DNA from: Rugalucina vietnamica
Lineage: Eukaryota > Mollusca > Bivalvia > Lucinida > Lucinidae
Direction: 5' to 3'
Length of the DNA stretch: 64,000 nt
NCBI GenBank assembly: GCA_964017185.1
Contig: OZ024876.1
Coordinates: forward strand, 866,001-930,000
Below are positions 61,843 through 64,000 of this stretch, in pieces. Within the stretch, counting starts at the first letter, position 1; every line of letters starts with the position of its first letter. The notes below the pieces were generated by a model. The model was not told where the DNA came from. It made no database searches and was given only the letters and a program-made list of their open reading frames with translations. The position numbers and the translations under genes are program-made.

Positions 61843-63819
61843 TCATGGGCTGGTTTTCTTCGACATACAGCAAAGTGCAGTGTGCTTGTTGTCGTGTTCC
61901 CATATCTTCTCCAGTACCAGCCGCCCGGTCTCCACGAGGCTCTGTATCTGTTCCACTGTGTATTTACACGTACTCTCCGCTCCAGTGTCGGCTATATTGA
62001 TACACTCATCTTTGCCTAGATGGACGGTGATACCCAATCCAGCTGTACAGTAAACATGGTAAACAAAAATCAAGATAACATCTCCGTGATAAGTATATCC
62101 CCTTGCACCCCACGTTTATATAAAACAAACGGAATATCCGGTTGTATACATTTTTTCTTTTCATGTTATTTATTTATTTATTTTTTTTTTTTTTTTTTTT
62201 TTTCAAAACATTTATTTTGTGTACTCGTTAGACCCACTTCGTCGACGCGGTTATAACGTTTACCCACAGTCTATGTCATTACGAAAACATGCCCATGCAA
62301 TACAAAGAGATTTTTTTTAAGATTTAAGAATGAAATTTTCAGTAGAAAATATTCGATATTTTTCTTATTTTTGCTCAAAACATAGCTTGTGGGTACACGT
62401 TAGAACCGCCTCGCCGAGGCTTTTATATTTTATTTACGCTAAATATGTTATGAACAAATATTAAAATAAGCGTTGTGGAACTCACGTATATCGAACGTCA
62501 TTTCTTCCCTCGCTCTCGCTAGTGCTGTGAGGTAACTGCAAGTATTGGGACCTTTCCTCTGTGTGTATTCGACGTCAATCTGTAGTTTATCAATGTCAAT
62601 GTTGCTACCATACTCTCTGTTTAGACGACTGAATGCATTGCTGTAGTAGGGCTCCATGTAGCCTGAAAACACGATAATATTTTACAGTGACTGGGACCAG
62701 CAAACATCTTTGAAGGTGGTAAAAATAAACTGTAGCTATATCCGGAAACAAACTAGTCTGAATTATTAGTTACATGTAAAAGGTAGGTGTATCCAGGAAC
62801 TCGCATAAACATGACGAACAGTCTGTCCTATAATGGATAATAACTGTAGCTATTCTTACCTGTGGGGTCCAGGTATGCCTGTTTGATTTTTTCCGGATCT
62901 TGTGTAACGTCCATCGACAACACAAACGTGTCCGTCTCTGTAAATAGATGTCATGTCGTTAGTTTTCGTGATGGTGTTTGAGTTTCGAAGTCTTTTTTTT
63001 CAACCAACTAAACTCAAACAAGAGCTGAGTAATTGAACAAAATGTATGTGCCAGTCGAACAATTGTGCCTGATTAACGAAAAAACAGAACGCTTGTACAG
63101 GACATTTTTGGAAATGCGATTGCTGTTTCTTTTAATACGAGTTTGTCAATTGACAATAAGGTAAAAGTATGCAATGATCAGGAAATGGCGCAATCAGAAA
63201 GAAATTCCCACTCTAAAACCGAGGTAAAAAATTAAATTAACAATCAAGTACTTATATTTAGCTATTTCCCAATAGGCGGCCACTCAGTTACCAAAACTTA
63301 ACTAAAATATGAAAACATACATAAGGTCCGCTTAGTCGTTCGGTCCCTAACTAGTCAATGAATCATCATGGAAAACATATAAATTATGACAACAACCAAC
63401 ATGAATAAAGAACGGGGACTCACAGACAAAATAAGCTACCTGGCGATGGAGATCATGAGCGCTAAACGACTTATTAAAATCCAGAGCAAAAGAAAAACAC
63501 CAGTTGAACCTCGGTGGGCCAAACAACAGACAAGAATCTCCGGCTCCAACCAACTAAAGTGAATAGCATTAAGTCGGAGCCTATCATAGAGTCTGACGCC
63601 AGGCCCACCGGCGTGCAATTAAAGAAGGCAGCATAGTAATCAACCATGTCTGTCGCATCACATTTACGTTGTATCCTAAAACCGTTTATGACCGTTGACT
63701 AATCCAATGACATACCTGACATAGACTGGGAGAGATGTTTTAATATCTGTTCTTGTTGTGGATAAGGAAGATTAAGAAGACCACCGAACCACAATATTAG
63801 CTTATTACCATCCACATAT
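61843..63819 (-). CDS. EgtD-like histidine N-alpha-methyltransferase family protein, 3' four exons
   Basis: Minus-strand exons 63819-63716, 62937-62860, 62662-62486 and 62042-61843 each have AG acceptors and, except the last, GT donors. Every junction is phase 1, and the splice yields about 185 codons ending at a TGA (61845-61843). Order: YVDGNKLILWFGGLLNLPYP (the GGTIGN-like turn of the family), LSMDVTQDPEKIKQAYLDPT (SAM-fold strand and D-x-x-x-D), AFSRLNREYGSNIDID, then GLGITVHLGKDECINIADTG with ESTCKYTVEQIQSLVETG and EKIWEHDNKH at the end. This matches the Methyltransf_33/EgtD layout as I know it. EgtD makes hercynine, the ergothioneine precursor; substrate here is inferred only. The 5' half lies beyond 64000. 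Introns carry repeat families C, PLE and D. Confidence 0.75.
62087..62420. mobile_element. Family C copy, rearranged, in an intron
   Basis: 62087-62276 follows the left half and hairpin core of family C (GTACTCGTTAGACCCACTTC, CGTCGACGCGGTTATAACG). 62277-62420 is the right half in the opposite sense, starting with the TIR CATTACGAAAACATGCCCAT and ending in the core CCGCCTCGCCGAGG. A T-rich tract lies at 62175-62204. Confidence 0.65.
63163..63645 (-). mobile_element. PLE 3' fragment with internal deletion, in an intron
   Basis: Reverse-orientation copy. 63163-63327 runs from the 3' terminus to CATACATAAGGTCCGC, then jumps to TCGTTCGGTCCCTAACTAGT and continues past GGGCGTCAG-equivalent sequence to GTGCAATTAAAGAAGGCAGC. 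The middle about 200 bp of the region is missing. It lies in the intron between the two upstream-most exons of the EgtD-like gene. Confidence 0.8.
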
Positions 63820-63841
63820 CTGAAAGAAGAAATGAGTCAAG

Positions 63842-64000
63842 GCATAAGAAAACAAACATTGTGGTTTCCGAACAGATCTGACACAAACCGAGCTGTGCAA
63901 GCACAGAAGATGGATAGAGACTTGAGATTCTGGATTTAGAAAGAAAATGAATTGTGCTATCCGTGTGGCGAAAACAAAGGCGTTGATCAGCTTCGAAGTT
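63842..64000 (+). mobile_element. Family D hairpin MITE, copy 3, cut by window edge
   Basis: AAACAAACATTGTGGTTTCC, GACACAAACCGAGCTGTGCA and the left hairpin arm GGCGTTGATCAGCTTCGAAG match family D. The right half lies outside. Confidence 0.8.

Overview
This is a stretch of animal nuclear DNA, most likely from a bivalve mollusc or another marine invertebrate. The inference rests on AT-rich, intron-scale spacing, consensus GT-AG splice sites, tRNA-derived SINEs ending in a GGGACGT(T)AAA-type 3' end, abundant Penelope-like reverse transcriptase debris, a Gmr1-type Ty3 element and many hairpin MITEs. There are no operons or bacterial-style gene blocks. The species cannot be fixed from the sequence alone.

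Layout. 1-4168 is a 28-bp satellite, broken by a duplicated dispersed repeat (family A). 4.2-8.5 kb holds a 1.3-kb TIR element, a 42-bp minisatellite and a fold-back element (family C) with a nested retroelement. 8.5-11 kb has the best splice-supported exons on the left side: a minus-strand first exon with a signal peptide and TATA box, and a plus-strand exon pair. 11.8-17.6 kb holds a hairpin MITE (family D) and a decayed EN-RT LINE that contains a SINE with a perfect 10-bp target duplication. 18.0-22.6 kb is a Penelope-like (PLE) fragment split by a 4.16-kb non-coding fold-back transposon flanked by CAGTA.

25.36-32.09 kb is a complete-boundary Ty3-family LTR retrotransposon: 800-bp LTRs that are almost identical, a CTGT target duplication, a tRNA-Pro-type primer site, and the order gag-protease-integrase-RT. 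Integrase before RT is the Gmr1 order. Its integrase is interrupted by a PLE 3' end, and its RT and RNase H are damaged. 33-38.8 kb and 51.6-56.1 kb are nests of PLE copies inserted into one another and into family A. 38.1-45.8 kb has three TTAA-flanked hairpin MITEs (family F), a second family D copy, and a region with long inverted segments around a candidate zinc-binding exon. 46.2-51.6 kb is a nearly full-length two-ORF LINE on the minus strand with few disabling lesions, one of them in an RT catalytic aspartate.

56.15-59.01 kb is a second long-TIR non-coding element. 59.23-59.99 kb is a miniature LTR element in tandem form (LTR-internal-LTR-internal-LTR) with perfect tRNA-Leu-type primer sites. 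61.84-63.82 kb carries the 3' four exons of a host gene on the minus strand. The spliced product resembles the histidine N-alpha-methyltransferase (EgtD-like, Methyltransf_33) family; its 5' exons lie beyond the window. Its introns carry family C, PLE and family D copies.

Overall this is a repeat-dominated region with few host exons, and the nesting gives a relative insertion chronology. All family assignments were made by eye and from memory of the families; no search was run.
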